The notes under the pieces: model-generated
Told to the model about the DNA's origin: nothing
Database searches by the model: none
Seen by the model: the letters and a program-made list of their open reading frames with translations, nothing else
Program-made: the position numbers and the translations under genes
Assembly: GCA_013286365.1 (NCBI GenBank)
Contig: JABDFY010000016.1
Location: forward strand, 1-51,141
Reading direction: 5' to 3'
Length of the DNA stretch: 51,141 nucleotides
From: Alphaproteobacteria bacterium
Lineage (GTDB): Bacteria; Pseudomonadota; Alphaproteobacteria; UBA9219
Part shown: piece by piece, positions 29,475-36,988 of the stretch
Layout of the letters: the number at the start of each line of letters is the position of its first letter
Numbering within the stretch: the stretch's first letter is position 1

Positions 29475-30206
29475 CTAGGCAGAGGCTGATGCAGCGACAG
29501 CCGCAGCGGCAGCTTCAGAGGCTTCCATGCGATACCCAACGCCAGGCTCAGTAACGATAAGTTTTGGGTTAGAAGGATCGCCTTCCAATTTTTCTCGGAT
29601 CTGGCCAACATAAACACGTAAATACTGAGTGTCATGGCTATGAGCCGTTCCCCAGACTTCCGCCAAGATTTGCCTATGCGTTAACATTCGACCGCGATTA
29701 AGCATAAAGAAGCGCAGCAACTCATATTCTTTAGGAGTTAGAAGAGTTTTATCGCCATTAAGATAAACCTCGTGTCTTATCAGATCCATTTTGATTTTAC
29801 CATTAACAAGCTCTGGTTCACCTGCTTCTTTCACTTTGGCTTTACGCAAATTAGCCCAAATGCGCGCAATGAGAACCTCGGCATTAAATGGTTTAATGAC
29901 ATAATCATCAGCGCCAGCATTAAGAGCAGCAACCACTTCTTCGTCCATCATCCGGACCGAAAGCACAATTATTGGCACCTGAGACCATTGCCGAATTTGA
30001 CTAATAACTTCTTTGCCGTCCATGTCCGGCAATCCAAGATCGAGTAAAATCAGATCCGGTTTAATGGATCCACTCATGCGAATGGCCTGTTTACCTGAGT
30101 CGCTTTCTTCTATTTTAAAATCAGACACATCTAGAAAAATATTGAGCATTTTTCTAATTTGAGCTTCATCATCTACGATGAGAATTGTGTTTTTCTTTTC
30201 GTGCAT
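29475..30206 (-). CDS. OmpR/KdpE-family response regulator
   Basis: 243 residues. The receiver domain (about 8-120) has the acidic pair in VDDE, phospho-acceptor Asp56 in LLDLGLPDMDG, a Ser in VLSVR and the conserved Lys in VIKPF. The C-terminal winged helix (about 135-232) has TPKEYELLRFF and the VYVGQIREKLE recognition helix, closest in wording to KdpE. An Ala-rich tail (EAAAAAVAASASA) is unusual. It faces the histidine kinase gene at 27817 and is the probable partner. It is separated by 30 bp from the upstream secreted-protein gene on the same strand. Confidence 0.93.
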   Translation of the reverse strand: MHEKKNTILIVDDEAQIRKMLNIFLDVSDFKIEESDSGKQAIRMSGSIKPDLILLDLGLPDMDGKEVISQIRQWSQVPIIVLSVRMMDEEVVAALNAGADDYVIKPFNAEVLIARIWANLRKAKVKEAGEPELVNGKIKMDLIRHEVYLNGDKTLLTPKEYELLRFFMLNRGRMLTHRQILAEVWGTAHSHDTQYLRVYVGQIREKLEGDPSNPKLIVTEPGVGYRMEASEAAAAAVAASASA

Positions 30207-30236
30207 GGCTACATCCTATCAAGGTCTATTTCGAGA

Positions 30237-30803
30237 TCACCAACTCAGATGAATTGATGAAGGTTTATTGCGATCGACTGCAATCTTTTGGGTCTTGGCT
30301 AGCCCATGAGCGGAAGCTTGAATGGTATAACGCCCTGGCGGTAATTTGGCGTAAAATAATGGACCAGCGGTCACACTCAGCAAGCTTTGGCCTTTATTAT
30401 CCAAAAGATTGAGCTGAGTTTCACCGATAAATTCGCCTGATTTGGAGGCGCTCATGACCCACAGGTTATATTGTCCTTTGGAGGACTCTAGGCTGGCGCG
30501 TTCTTCATCACCTACTCCACCCGTTATATAACTTATGTTACCCTCCTGCTTTGGCTGCACAGCGCCAAGTGCAACAGCCATTGATGTGTCAGTTGATGTG
30601 GTAGAGGCCGCTAACTCGCTACGCTGCAATGTACCCAAAGTCTGCACTGTAGGTGGTGTCAACTGGGACGGAGGCGACGGGGACAACGTATCATCAGCAA
30701 ATGCAAACGTACCGAGCATCACCATGACAACGCCAATAATTAGCCCCTGACGTAAAATGGAAACGTACATTCTGAACATACCGACACCATTAAATTGATA
30801 CAT
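30237..30803 (-). CDS. Secreted protein with carboxypeptidase-regulatory-like (beta-sandwich) domain
   Basis: 188 residues with a signal peptide whose hydrophobic part is about 20-36 (ending AFADD); ATGs at residues 9 and 12 are alternative starts and none has a clear binding site. After a Pro/Ser/Thr-rich linker the C-terminal 100 residues (GNISYITGGVGDEERASLES, then PLFYAKLPPGRYTIQASAHG) look like a surface beta-sandwich of the kind used as a periplasmic peptide or sugar sensor. Same strand as the response regulator gene 30 bp downstream, so probably one transcript. Confidence 0.7.
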   Translation of the reverse strand: MYQFNGVGMFRMYVSILRQGLIIGVVMVMLGTFAFADDTLSPSPPSQLTPPTVQTLGTLQRSELAASTTSTDTSMAVALGAVQPKQEGNISYITGGVGDEERASLESSKGQYNLWVMSASKSGEFIGETQLNLLDNKGQSLLSVTAGPLFYAKLPPGRYTIQASAHGLAKTQKIAVDRNKPSSIHLSW

Positions 30804-31022
30804 ACAAGTTAACGTTATTAATAAATACTATTATCAATAAAACTTAAAAAATAGATAGTTGCTATGTCAATATATATAAAAAACTCATAAAGACGCCCCT
30901 TTGTGTTCTTTTTATGGATTTCAGGGCTCTCTTCCATCGTATCCTGACAAGTTCTTCTGCAAATTTGGGGCAAGCGCCTTCCCCACGTACCCCTGTATTC
31001 ATTATCCATTAGGAGCGCACAC

Positions 31023-31694
31023 ATGTGGAATTCTAAAATATTTCTTTCTCTTCTTCTAGTCCTTGGATCTTTTGGCGTTGCCTACGCTGCAACGGGAGCC
31101 ATGCTCGATTCTGGTGATAATGGTACATATATGATCGTTGCTGATGCACGCGAAGCCGTCCATGATGAAAATGGCGGTATTGTCAGAGACGAGTCATCAG
31201 GCACATGTGTGCGCACGAAGTGGATGGACAATTATGACGTTTGCGCGTCTGAAGCCATAAAGCCTGAAGTTGAACACAAAGTTGAGCAGCAAAAGCGGTT
31301 GATATTATCGCGTGAAGAGCGCACGGTCTATTTTCCTTTCAACCAAGCCAGCTTGTCGCCTGAGATGCAACAACGCTTAGATACGTTAGCCCTAACCCTC
31401 AAGTCAGACAGTCAAGTTAGTGGAGCACGTATCGTTGGGTATGCCGACCGCATTGGCAGCGCAGACTATAATGAAAAGCTTTCACAGCTTCGTGCCGAAA
31501 CAGTAAAAGAATATCTAACTAATAAGGGACTTCTTAACACACGCGTTGCAGACACGCGCTGGGTTGGATCTCAAATGCCTACGACTGATTGCCCCAGCAA
31601 TCTTAAGAGACCCGATCTTATTAACTGCCTACAAAACGACCGGCGTGTGGAAGTCGAGATTGATTATGTAGCGGATTTACGTGCCTCACGATAA
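31023..31694 (+). CDS. OmpA-family (peptidoglycan-binding) periplasmic protein
   Basis: 223 residues, signal peptide to about residue 22 (AYAATG). An N-terminal part of about 70 residues has two cysteines (SGTCVRTKW, DVCASEA), a pattern seen in alphaproteobacterial OmpA-like proteins. The OmpA C-terminal domain (about 95-215) shows VYFPFNQASLSPEMQQRLD and GYADRIGSADYNEKLSQLRA, which bind diaminopimelate in peptidoglycan. No beta-barrel. AGGAG lies 9 nt before the ATG. The gene is followed by an 11-bp tandem repeat. Confidence 0.9.
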   Translation: MWNSKIFLSLLLVLGSFGVAYAATGAMLDSGDNGTYMIVADAREAVHDENGGIVRDESSGTCVRTKWMDNYDVCASEAIKPEVEHKVEQQKRLILSREERTVYFPFNQASLSPEMQQRLDTLALTLKSDSQVSGARIVGYADRIGSADYNEKLSQLRAETVKEYLTNKGLLNTRVADTRWVGSQMPTTDCPSNLKRPDLINCLQNDRRVEVEIDYVADLRASR

Positions 31695-31738
31695 CTGAAC
31701 TTAATTTGAACTTAATCTGAACTTAGTCTGAATTACTA
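31695..31738 (+). repeat. Four tandem 11-bp repeats (CTGAACTTAAT-like)
   Basis: Units are ctgaacttaat, ttgaacttaat, ctgaacttagt and ctgaattacta, starting at the OmpA-like stop codon and ending 25 bp before the DUF883 gene. The 11-bp period places all units on one face of the helix, as for OmpR/PhoB-type regulator sites. Confidence 0.6.
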
Positions 31739-31763
31739 ATAAGACAACCAAAAGGGGATCAAT

Positions 31764-32039
31764 ATGTTTGCGTCAGCCACCAAAGAAGAAAAAGAAGAAC
31801 GTTCAGCGGCCGAAAATATTCGCGCGAATGCCGCTCGAATTAAAAACGACGCCAATAATGCCGCACACACCATAAAAGAAGATCTCAATGACCTGGCACA
31901 TGATGCAGGACGACATGTTCGTGAGATGGCAGGCAATGTAGAAGAAAGTTTCATCTGCAAGATAAGAGATAATCCCGTCCAATCAAGCCTCATAGCTCTA
32001 GGCGCTGGCGTTATGTTAGGTATACTTATACGCCGGTAG
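31764..32039 (+). CDS. DUF883/ElaB-YqjD-like membrane-anchored stress protein
   Basis: 91 residues. A long charged, helical N-terminal part (EEKEERSAAENIRANAARIK, then HTIKEDLNDLAHDAG) is followed by one C-terminal hydrophobic segment ending in RR (SSLIALGAGVMLGILIRR). This is the ElaB/YqjD/YgaM layout, small inner-membrane proteins linked with ribosome anchoring in stationary phase. AGGGG lies at good distance before the ATG. The next gene begins 38 bp downstream and is YqjE-like, as in the yqjCDE order. Confidence 0.82.
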   Translation: MFASATKEEKEERSAAENIRANAARIKNDANNAAHTIKEDLNDLAHDAGRHVREMAGNVEESFICKIRDNPVQSSLIALGAGVMLGILIRR

Positions 32040-32077
32040 ACAAGGAACAAACCCAGGTCTGGGCTTGAGTAAAGTAA

Positions 32078-32473
32078 ATGATAGAAAAAATAATGAGCGT
32101 TGTATCTATTGGGGGCACTGTTGCCAACGTTGCCCTCCTGCAACGCTTTCTTTCCGGTGTCACAGTTGTGGTAGCGCTAACAGTCATTAGCGCCTTCATG
32201 ATTGGGTTAATGCTAACAGGGCTCTTTGGCGCACTTTACTTCTGCCTTGTCCATTATGGCCTTCTGCCAGAGATCGCCGCTCTTATGGTTGCCTTGTTTG
32301 CGTTACTCATGACCATAACGTTAGCCGTCATTGTCATTTTGCGCGTCAAACACCTACGCGGGCTTCCCTCTCAAATGTTACGTAAAGATTTATCAAGCTT
32401 GGCCCCCTTAGGCGAAGTACTTGAATCGTTTATAAATGGGTTCATGAGCCGGGGTCCATCTATAAAACCTTAA
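32078..32473 (+). CDS. YqjE/holin-superfamily-like inner-membrane protein
   Basis: 131 residues with two central hydrophobic segments (about 27-60 and 66-90) separated by a short turn (HYGLLPE), and polar ends. The layout fits the YqjE family of small stress-related membrane proteins often found next to YqjD/DUF883 genes, as here. GAG lies 8-9 nt before the ATG. A strong terminator follows. Confidence 0.7.
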   Translation: MIEKIMSVVSIGGTVANVALLQRFLSGVTVVVALTVISAFMIGLMLTGLFGALYFCLVHYGLLPEIAALMVALFALLMTITLAVIVILRVKHLRGLPSQMLRKDLSSLAPLGEVLESFINGFMSRGPSIKP

Positions 32474-32512
32474 AATCAAAATCTTAAAATCCTGAACGGT
32501 TATAAAAATAGA

Positions 32513-32542
32513 AAACGCCGCTCCATGGAGAGAGCGGCGTTT
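32513..32542. terminator. Strong bidirectional terminator
   Basis: AAACGCCGCTC (32513-32523) and GAGCGGCGTTT (32532-32542) form a perfect 11-bp stem with an 8-nt loop, between the convergent YqjE-like and CsbD genes. The T run is only 3 on the plus strand and AAAA/TTTT on the other. Confidence 0.8.
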
Positions 32543-32602
32543 CCCAGTCAGCAAAAGGGCCCACCCGGAAGTTTGACTAAACCCTAGTCGCTGAATTCGT
32601 TA

Positions 32603-32827
32603 TTAGGCAGCTTGATCCTTGCCTGAGTAGTTGCAGCCTTCTTCTAAGTCCTTAAGCTTCTCTTCGGCTTCTTCTCTCATGATGCCGTATTTTTCCTTTA
32701 CTTTGCCTAGGAATTGCTCACGCTTACCATTATAGAGAGCAACGTCATCGTCGCTTAGACGGCCCCATGACTCCTTAATTTTTCCCTTGAGCTGTTCAAA
32801 ATTTCCTTTTACTTGATCGGTATTCAT
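32603..32827 (-). CDS. CsbD-family stress protein
   Basis: 74 residues. NTDQVKGNFEQLKGKIKESW at the N terminus is the CsbD signature; the rest is charged and helical (REEAEEKLKDLEEG). Cytosolic. GAGGAGG lies 5 nt before the ATG. CsbD-like proteins are general-stress proteins of unknown mechanism. A shorter related protein is encoded at 47656-47859. Confidence 0.9.
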   Translation of the reverse strand: MNTDQVKGNFEQLKGKIKESWGRLSDDDVALYNGKREQFLGKVKEKYGIMREEAEEKLKDLEEGCNYSGKDQAA

Positions 32828-33286
32828 AGAAACCTCCTCTTCATTAGGGTTAAAATTGTGCTCGGATCTGTAGGAGCCCTGTTAAAGCTTATTGTTTGCC
32901 TTGAATTGCATCCTCACTCACGTAACTGTAAGCAACGAATGATACGACTACAGACACGTACATTTAATGGAATGACATAGCCAAACTAAAGAAACCATGT
33001 AGGGCTGCAGGGGATGAAGTAAATTACAGATAAATCCGACTTCTCATATTAGCTGTATATTTTTATTTAAATTCTGCTGTCTCCACCTTTAACGATCTGT
33101 CTCAAAAATCATATCAATCTATAAAATAATATCTTCGCGTCCTTTCAGTATTCTTGGCGTAAATTGTTCATAAAATCAGATATCTTAGTTTGTTGTTGCC
33201 GTAGAAATGTCGGAATTGAAGATAAAATCTCATCAACTGAAGACGGTACACTACTTTCGAACAACATATCTATGAGGAGACCCACT
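32828..33286. other. Divergent intergenic region, no gene
   Basis: 459 bp between CsbD (minus) and the BON protein (plus). The BON open frame extends 41 codons upstream to 33164 but that part is not protein-like. I looked for GGAAC-type EcfG promoter motifs and saw none clear. No hairpin of note. Confidence 0.4.
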
Positions 33287-33604
33287 ATGCAGAACGTATC
33301 TAAATTATCAGCTCTGGCTGTATTGACGTTATCTATTGGCATGACATCGGTTGCATTTGGCGAAAGCACAGGCCAGTACATTGATGACGCTACCATCACG
33401 ACCAAAGTCAAAGCCGCGCTTATTTCCGATAAGCAGCTCAAAGCAACACAAGTTAGCGTTGAGACCAGCCAAGGCACCGTTCAGTTGAGTGGAACTGTGG
33501 ATTCTAAGGACCAAGAATCTGAAGCCATCAAAGACGCCAATCAAATCGACGGCGTCAGATCTGTTAAAGATCTTATGACCATCAGAGGTACTCAGGATGA
33601 GTAG
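33287..33604 (+). CDS. BON-domain periplasmic protein (OsmY-like)
   Basis: 105 residues from the ATG at 33287, which follows GAGGAG; two upstream in-frame ATGs are rejected because they lie before the site or lack a signal peptide. Signal peptide to about residue 25. One BON domain (about 30-102), with DDATITTKVKAALISDKQLK and VQLSGTVDSKDQESEA. OsmY-like proteins are periplasmic chaperones or membrane-associated proteins induced by osmotic stress. Confidence 0.9.
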   Translation: MQNVSKLSALAVLTLSIGMTSVAFGESTGQYIDDATITTKVKAALISDKQLKATQVSVETSQGTVQLSGTVDSKDQESEAIKDANQIDGVRSVKDLMTIRGTQDE

Positions 33605-33623
33605 TTAATGCAGAAGGCGCAGC

Positions 33624-33655
33624 AGGATATATCGGGGTTAGACCCGATGTGTCCT
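33624..33655 (+). other. Structured hairpin in the BON to OB-fold gene spacer
   Basis: AGGATATATCGGG (33624-33636) pairs with CCCGATGTGTCCT (33643-33655) over 13 positions with two G.U pairs, around a 6-nt loop. No T run follows, so it may be an RNA stability or processing element between the two genes rather than a terminator. Confidence 0.5.
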
Positions 33656-33713
33656 GACTGTCTTCTTCGTCTGCGTAAAAGAAAAGCACAATTATATGGT
33701 TTGGGAGGATCAA

Positions 33714-34355
33714 ATGAAGTTTAATAAAACTGTTATCATAGCTAGCATCGCGACCTTATTTTCTGCAGCGGCTTTGGCGTCCACGGCAGTCTCGGTTAAA
33801 GATCTGCCCAAAGGTAGCTATGTAACCCTCAATGGTACCGTTGAGGATTTTGATAGTGAACATACCTTTATGCTGCGCGACCCGAGCGGTTCGATAAAAA
33901 TAGATCTTAGTTCTGCTAATTCAGTAGCCCTTAAAGAAGGCGAAAAAGTCAGTATTACTGGCACCGTTAATCAGACTATTTTGGGAACGGATGTCGTTGC
34001 CACCAGCGTGACCGAAGACAAAGGTGTTGGTCAACAGGTCGGTGAAGCGATTGATTCTGTCACCGGACAAAATGCGGCAGGTTCTGCGCGAACAGTAACT
34101 ATTCAAACCATGCCCGACACAGGTTTCGTTAAGCTCAATGGAATAGTCGAGAGTGTTGAGAGCGAAAAGAAATTTACCTTAAAGGACGCGTATGGCAAAA
34201 TTGATATCAATATCACCTCAAGTACTTCAGCCTCTCTCAACAAAGGAACGGAAGTTACTGTCATCGGTTATGTAGAAAAAGCAATATTGGGAAAACACAT
34301 AAATGCTACCGAAGTTGATATTCGCTCCAGCGGTACGCCAATAGTTAATAAGTAA
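33714..34355 (+). CDS. Periplasmic protein with two OB-fold (YgiW/YdeI-like) domains
   Basis: 213 residues from the ATG at 33714, which follows GGGAGGATCAA. Signal peptide to about residue 22. Two similar domains of about 70 residues follow: KGSYVTLNGTVEDFDSEHTF... and TGFVKLNGIVESVESEKKF..., each with a (F/T)xLxDxxGxI(K/D)I strand and an ending NQTILGTDVVATSV or EKAILGKHINATEV. This is the bacterial OB-fold (BOF) pattern of stress-tolerance proteins such as YgiW. A Gly/Ala/Gln-rich linker joins the domains. The tandem arrangement suggests a gene-internal duplication. Confidence 0.82.
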   Translation: MKFNKTVIIASIATLFSAAALASTAVSVKDLPKGSYVTLNGTVEDFDSEHTFMLRDPSGSIKIDLSSANSVALKEGEKVSITGTVNQTILGTDVVATSVTEDKGVGQQVGEAIDSVTGQNAAGSARTVTIQTMPDTGFVKLNGIVESVESEKKFTLKDAYGKIDINITSSTSASLNKGTEVTVIGYVEKAILGKHINATEVDIRSSGTPIVNK

Positions 34356-34404
34356 TGTTGGGTCTACGAATGAGCGGATCACACGATGTTTATTGCGAAT
34401 AGCT

Positions 34405-34812
34405 TCAGGCGGCGTTTTTCTGGCTACTCAGCGAAATAAGCAGTTTTTCTAGGCGTTCCATAGGTATGGGTTTAACCCAATGGTGGTCAAACCCTGCCTT
34501 CTTAGAGCGCTCAAGATGTTCGGGTTGGCTCCAGCCCGTTTGGGCGATAATTGTGCATTTATTCAGCAGCGGATCGGCGCGCATCAATTCACAAACCTCA
34601 TAACCATTCATACCAGGGAGATTAATGTCCAACATTACAACATCTGGAAGAAATGATTGCGCAATGGATAGTGCAGAGGTGCCTTCTCGTGCCACGCGGG
34701 CTTCATAACCGAGCACTTCTATCATCCAACCAAATGTCTTGCCCACCGATTCATCATCATCCGCGACCAAAACACGTAATACCTGAACTTCAGATGGAAA
34801 GTTTTTAGTCAT
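34405..34812 (-). CDS. Single-domain response regulator (receiver only)
   Basis: 135 residues. VADDDES holds the acidic pocket, Asp62 in VMLDINLPGMNG is the phospho-acceptor, T in AQTGW and Lys in WVKPI complete the site. No output domain, so it acts as a phosphate shuttle or through protein contacts. Its ATG overlaps the stop of the hybrid kinase gene by 4 bp, which indicates translational coupling and a direct partnership. Confidence 0.93.
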   Translation of the reverse strand: MTKNFPSEVQVLRVLVADDDESVGKTFGWMIEVLGYEARVAREGTSALSIAQSFLPDVVMLDINLPGMNGYEVCELMRADPLLNKCTIIAQTGWSQPEHLERSKKAGFDHHWVKPIPMERLEKLLISLSSQKNAA

Positions 34813-36962
34813 GGTGCACGCGTATCCAAGCTATCAAGTTTTATGTCGGCTAAGGCAAGGGCGCGACGCAAACTTATAAAGTCAATTGGTTTTGTTAAAT
34901 GAAGATCAAAACCTGCATCCAACGATTGCTGTTGATCTATTTCTCGCCCATAACCCGTGAGGGCAATTACATACATCGATGAGAGATCTGCATCCTGGCG
35001 AATTGTGCGAACAACTTGATAGCCGTCAACTTCGGGCAACCCTATGTCACACAAGATTACCTGCGGGCGGAAAATGCGGGCGGTTTCAAGGCCAACTAAG
35101 GCCGTGGCTGCTGTTTGGACATCATGCCCCGCAAGATGTAATAACATTTTTGCACTACTTGCCGCATCGCGGTTATCTTCAATAACGAGAACACGGAATT
35201 TTTTATCGCTGTTCCATGGTGTGAAAGAATCATTTCTAACTTTTGTATTTTCTACGTGTTCTATGGGGAGCAGAATTATAAATTCAGCACCTCTATCCGC
35301 CCCAGGACTTGCGGCGTGTACTTTACCATTGTGAAGTTCGACAAGGCCTTTTACCAAGGCTAGCCCTAATCCAAGTCCACCGCGCGTACGATCCAAACCC
35401 TGCTCTGCCTGCCGAAAGGCTCCGAATATGCATGAGAGCATCTTGGGTTCGATACCAATTCCCGTATCTGCAACCGTTATACGGGCCATTTTTTCCTTCT
35501 TATTTATCTCAAAACTGACGGATATCGTGCCTCCAGCTTTAGTAAATTTGTTAGCGTTGTGCAGTAAATTGCCTATCGCCTGCACAAGTCGTGTCGGATC
35601 ACCATTGATCCAAACAGGAACCTTAGAGCCAGACATAGTAAGCTGTAATCCACTGGCTTCAATGATCGCACGATAATCCGCCACTGTTTGATGAACGATG
35701 CGATTGAGATCGCATCGTTCCTTGCGAAGCAAAATTTTGCCGTGAGCAAGGCGCGTAGCATCCAGTAGATCATCGATTAACCGGCTCATGTGTCTGGCCT
35801 GACGATCAATAATGTCTCTCAAATCAGCCATACGCGGATCTTCTGGCCGAATGAGTTTTTGAAGCTGAATTGCGTTGTAAATTGGTCCAAGAGGATTGCG
35901 TAATTCATGGGCGAGCATGCCAAGAAATTCGTCTTTGCGTCGATCGGCTTCTTGGATCTTCTCCATCAACATAACATTTTCAAGGACAACCCCTACACGG
36001 TAGGCAAGATCGTTTGCTAGCGGTATGTCATTGAGTTGATAGGCCGTGCTCGAACGATGCCGCACAAGCACAAGGCACCCTTTTGCCTGACCTTTGACAA
36101 CCAAGGGGAGGATAATCACCGAACCAATCGCAGGCGTAATATCCGAATGAACCGACGATGTGGGAACTTTGTTCATATAGTGGACTTCACCGGTCACAAA
36201 AACCTCTTCCGCTGCTTTTTTTAACCATGGAAGATCGGTTATATTAATTTCTGACAAGCCATCCCACATTTGCTGATCTGCTACAGCGCTACATTCGACC
36301 CGGTCGACACCGATTTCATCCTTTTTTACCCAAGCAATGCTGGCATCTGACAAATAAGGCAATGGCAATTGGACTAATGCACGCAATAATTCGAGTTGGC
36401 TTTGCGCGCGAGTAAGATCTTCACCAGCCTTTACGAGAAAGGCAGAATCCCGGGCCGCCTCCTCCGCCGCTTCCCGTCGAACCCGTTCTTCAGTCTGAAG
36501 CGCCGCTTGTCGACGCATTTGAGATAATTCTATAAATACGCGCACTTTAGCTTTCAATACCTCGGGCACGACCGGTGTAGGAAGATAATCCACAGCGCCA
36601 TTGGCATAACTTTGAATCATGCCCACTTCGTCCGTAAAGGCAGTTAGAAAGATAATAGGTGTACGAGCAGACTTCCTGCGTCGACGTATCAGGAAGGCCG
36701 TTTCAAAGCCATCCATAGTCGGCATGTTTACGTCAAGCAATATAACGGCAAAGTCATGTTTTAATAACAGCTTAAGAGCTTCCTCACCCGATCTTGCAAT
36801 CATCAAGTTCTGCCCCAGCTCCTCCAAGATTGTCTGATAGACCAATAGATTCTCTGGCAGGTCATCAATGAGTAAAATATTTTCTACTTTACTATCGACA
36901 GGCGCCAGCGCTTCTTCTTGCTCGCGCCGCTCAATATGGCTTTTTGCTCCTATCGCACTCAA
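34809..36962 (-). CDS. Hybrid sensor histidine kinase (REC-GAF-HisKA-HATPase-REC)
   Basis: 717 residues from a TTG at 36962 that has GAGGG upstream and lies 26 bp after the giant kinase gene; a TTG at 37061 would overlap that gene by 73 bp. Order: receiver (about 27-145; Asp77 in ILLDVNMPTMDG, but the usual KP lysine reads TP), a GAF-like region (about 190-330), HisKA with MLAHELRNPLG (His352), HATPase (VADTGIGIEP; GGLGLGLALV), and a C-terminal receiver (VILCDIGLPEVDG; LTKPI). No membrane segment, so it is cytosolic. It is the middle of a three-gene signalling run. Confidence 0.9.
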   Translation of the reverse strand: MSAIGAKSHIERREQEEALAPVDSKVENILLIDDLPENLLVYQTILEELGQNLMIARSGEEALKLLLKHDFAVILLDVNMPTMDGFETAFLIRRRRKSARTPIIFLTAFTDEVGMIQSYANGAVDYLPTPVVPEVLKAKVRVFIELSQMRRQAALQTEERVRREAAEEAARDSAFLVKAGEDLTRAQSQLELLRALVQLPLPYLSDASIAWVKKDEIGVDRVECSAVADQQMWDGLSEINITDLPWLKKAAEEVFVTGEVHYMNKVPTSSVHSDITPAIGSVIILPLVVKGQAKGCLVLVRHRSSTAYQLNDIPLANDLAYRVGVVLENVMLMEKIQEADRRKDEFLGMLAHELRNPLGPIYNAIQLQKLIRPEDPRMADLRDIIDRQARHMSRLIDDLLDATRLAHGKILLRKERCDLNRIVHQTVADYRAIIEASGLQLTMSGSKVPVWINGDPTRLVQAIGNLLHNANKFTKAGGTISVSFEINKKEKMARITVADTGIGIEPKMLSCIFGAFRQAEQGLDRTRGGLGLGLALVKGLVELHNGKVHAASPGADRGAEFIILLPIEHVENTKVRNDSFTPWNSDKKFRVLVIEDNRDAASSAKMLLHLAGHDVQTAATALVGLETARIFRPQVILCDIGLPEVDGYQVVRTIRQDADLSSMYVIALTGYGREIDQQQSLDAGFDLHLTKPIDFISLRRALALADIKLDSLDTRAP

Positions 36963-36988
36963 ACGACCCTCATATGCTAAGTTATTTT

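Noticed and set aside
32828..33286. EcfG-type general stress promoters (GGAAC...GTT) upstream of the CsbD and BON genes
   Set aside because: No acceptable match was found on either strand by eye; control by that sigma factor is not claimed.
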